This document shows positions 5,514 to 6,195 of a stretch of 6,195 nt of DNA, piece after piece (the stretch's first letter is position 1; every line of letters starts with the position of its first letter). The position numbers and the translations under genes are program-made. This DNA is from Desulfobulbaceae bacterium. GTDB taxonomy: Bacteria > Desulfobacterota > Desulfobulbia > Desulfobulbales > Desulfocapsaceae. Below the pieces are notes generated by a model. It saw only the letters and a program-made list of their open reading frames with translations. It did not search any database and was not told where the DNA came from. The DNA lies in contig DAOVUU010000168.1 of assembly GCA_030632405.1 (NCBI GenBank), positions 1 to 6,195 on the forward strand, read 5' to 3'.

Positions 5514-6195
5514 CTATCTGGAGGAGTTAAACATATTTTTAAAGAGCTCGAGTTTTTGGTGTTCTTTAATCTGTTCTATTACCTGCAGGGCAATTGCCAG
5601 GGCTCTTCTACCCTCTTCACCAGACACCACAGGTTTGGTACGATCTTGAACATGTTCAATAAAAGAGGCTATCTCACTTCGGAGTGCATCTGTGTCACTG
5701 AAGGCCTTTATCTGAACGTCAGGCTTTGGCATACCACTCTCCATAAGGACGTCGGAGAGTTCCACAATCATCACATTTTTATTGCCAAAATCAATGTTAA
5801 TATATGCCCCCGGCTGGAAGATGCGCATATTCCTCTTGTCACTCATTGAAATTCTGCTCACCGTGACATTTGCTGTGGCACCATTTTCAAAAATTAACCG
5901 GGCATTGGCTATATCTGTTATTGGTGTAACCACAGGTGCGCCTACCGTATGGATTTCTTTGATCGGGGATTTAATGATATTCAGTATGATATCGATATCA
6001 TGTATCATGAGGTCAAGCACAACATCGACATCTACGCCCCTGTTCTTAAATGTTGCAATCCTGTTGCTTTCAATGAAGACGGGTTCCGTTAAAAATGGTT
6101 CTATGGCCTGAACCGCTGGATTAAATCTTTCCAGGTGACCAACCTGCAGGAGCAATTTTTTCCTGGCGGCCATCTCGATAAGTTTATCAGCTTCC
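5514..6195 (-). CDS. Gfo/Idh/MocA oxidoreductase, GnnA-like, 5'-truncated by window
   Basis: The frame runs off the right edge, with 226 residues visible of an expected 310-330. An ATG at 6173 is internal: EADKLIE precedes it in frame. The N-terminal Rossmann fold and the EKP-type catalytic Lys lie outside the window. The visible part is the Gfo/Idh/MocA C-terminal domain, with VGHLERFNPAV and, about 40 residues further on, DLMIHDIDIIL, which carries the family's His..Asp pair. Its position directly before lpxB matches GnnA of Acidithiobacillus ferrooxidans. GnnA oxidises the 3-OH of UDP-GlcNAc so that the aminotransferase GnnB can make UDP-GlcNAc3N for amide-linked lipid A; those genes lie between lpxA and lpxB. 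A GnnB homologue is not visible here. The oxidoreductase family is certain; the GnnA role is inferred from context. Confidence 0.85.
   Translation of the reverse strand, partial: EADKLIEMAARKKLLLQVGHLERFNPAVQAIEPFLTEPVFIESNRIATFKNRGVDVDVVLDLMIHDIDIILNIIKSPIKEIHTVGAPVVTPITDIANARLIFENGATANVTVSRISMSDKRNMRIFQPGAYINIDFGNKNVMIVELSDVLMESGMPKPDVQIKAFSDTDALRSEIASFIEHVQDRTKPVVSGEEGRRALAIALQVIEQIKEHQKLELFKNMFNSSR

Noticed and set aside
5427..5849. 140-codon plus-strand frame antisense to lpxB and the oxidoreductase
   Set aside because: It lies opposite two clear family members, has no family features, and its composition reads as the complement of coding sequence.

Overview
The window looks like ordinary chromosome from a Gram-negative, LPS-making bacterium of moderate GC content. 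A sulfate-reducer-like member of the Desulfobacterota (Desulfobulbales type) is my best guess. The reasons are a lipid A block with a Gfo/Idh/MocA oxidoreductase directly before lpxB, a stand-alone Smr protein of the 'LDLHxF' kind, and a stand-alone molybdopterin-binding protein with a cysteine-rich tail. The lineage is inferred from gene content and protein style, not from a marker gene.

Layout. Positions 1-193 hold two copies of a ~20-bp repeat, an imperfect hairpin and a small repeat-derived ORF on the minus strand that is open at the window edge. A TrmN6-type tRNA adenine-N6 methyltransferase (194-955, minus) and a QueD-type 6-carboxytetrahydropterin synthase (1143-1514, plus) diverge from a 187-bp gap. 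The methyltransferase frame has no NTG start before its SAM motif. A perfect Shine-Dalgarno sequence followed by ATT makes an AUU start the best reading, and a GC-rich hairpin lies just upstream. QueD is followed by a TviB/WbpA-type UDP-HexNAc 6-dehydrogenase (1571-2848, plus). A short gap then carries a third repeat copy and a 20-codon reading frame, leading into a molybdopterin-binding-domain protein (2997-4022, plus).

The right third is a minus-strand operon read from the right edge: a 5'-truncated Gfo/Idh/MocA oxidoreductase (GnnA-like, 5514-6195), lpxB (4350-5513) and an Smr-domain protein (4057-4350). The junctions are TAG|ATG (0 bp) and TGATG (1-bp overlap), so translation is probably coupled. 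The oxidoreductase next to lpxB suggests, but does not prove, lipid A with a 3-amino sugar.

The genes fall into three themes: tRNA modification (TrmN6-like and QueD, divergent), envelope sugars (the dehydrogenase, LpxB and the GnnA-like enzyme), and molybdenum cofactor or regulation. I see no CRISPR array, tRNA, rRNA, transposase or defence system. The most interesting points are the apparent AUU start with its upstream hairpin, and the short repeat present three times in one orientation.
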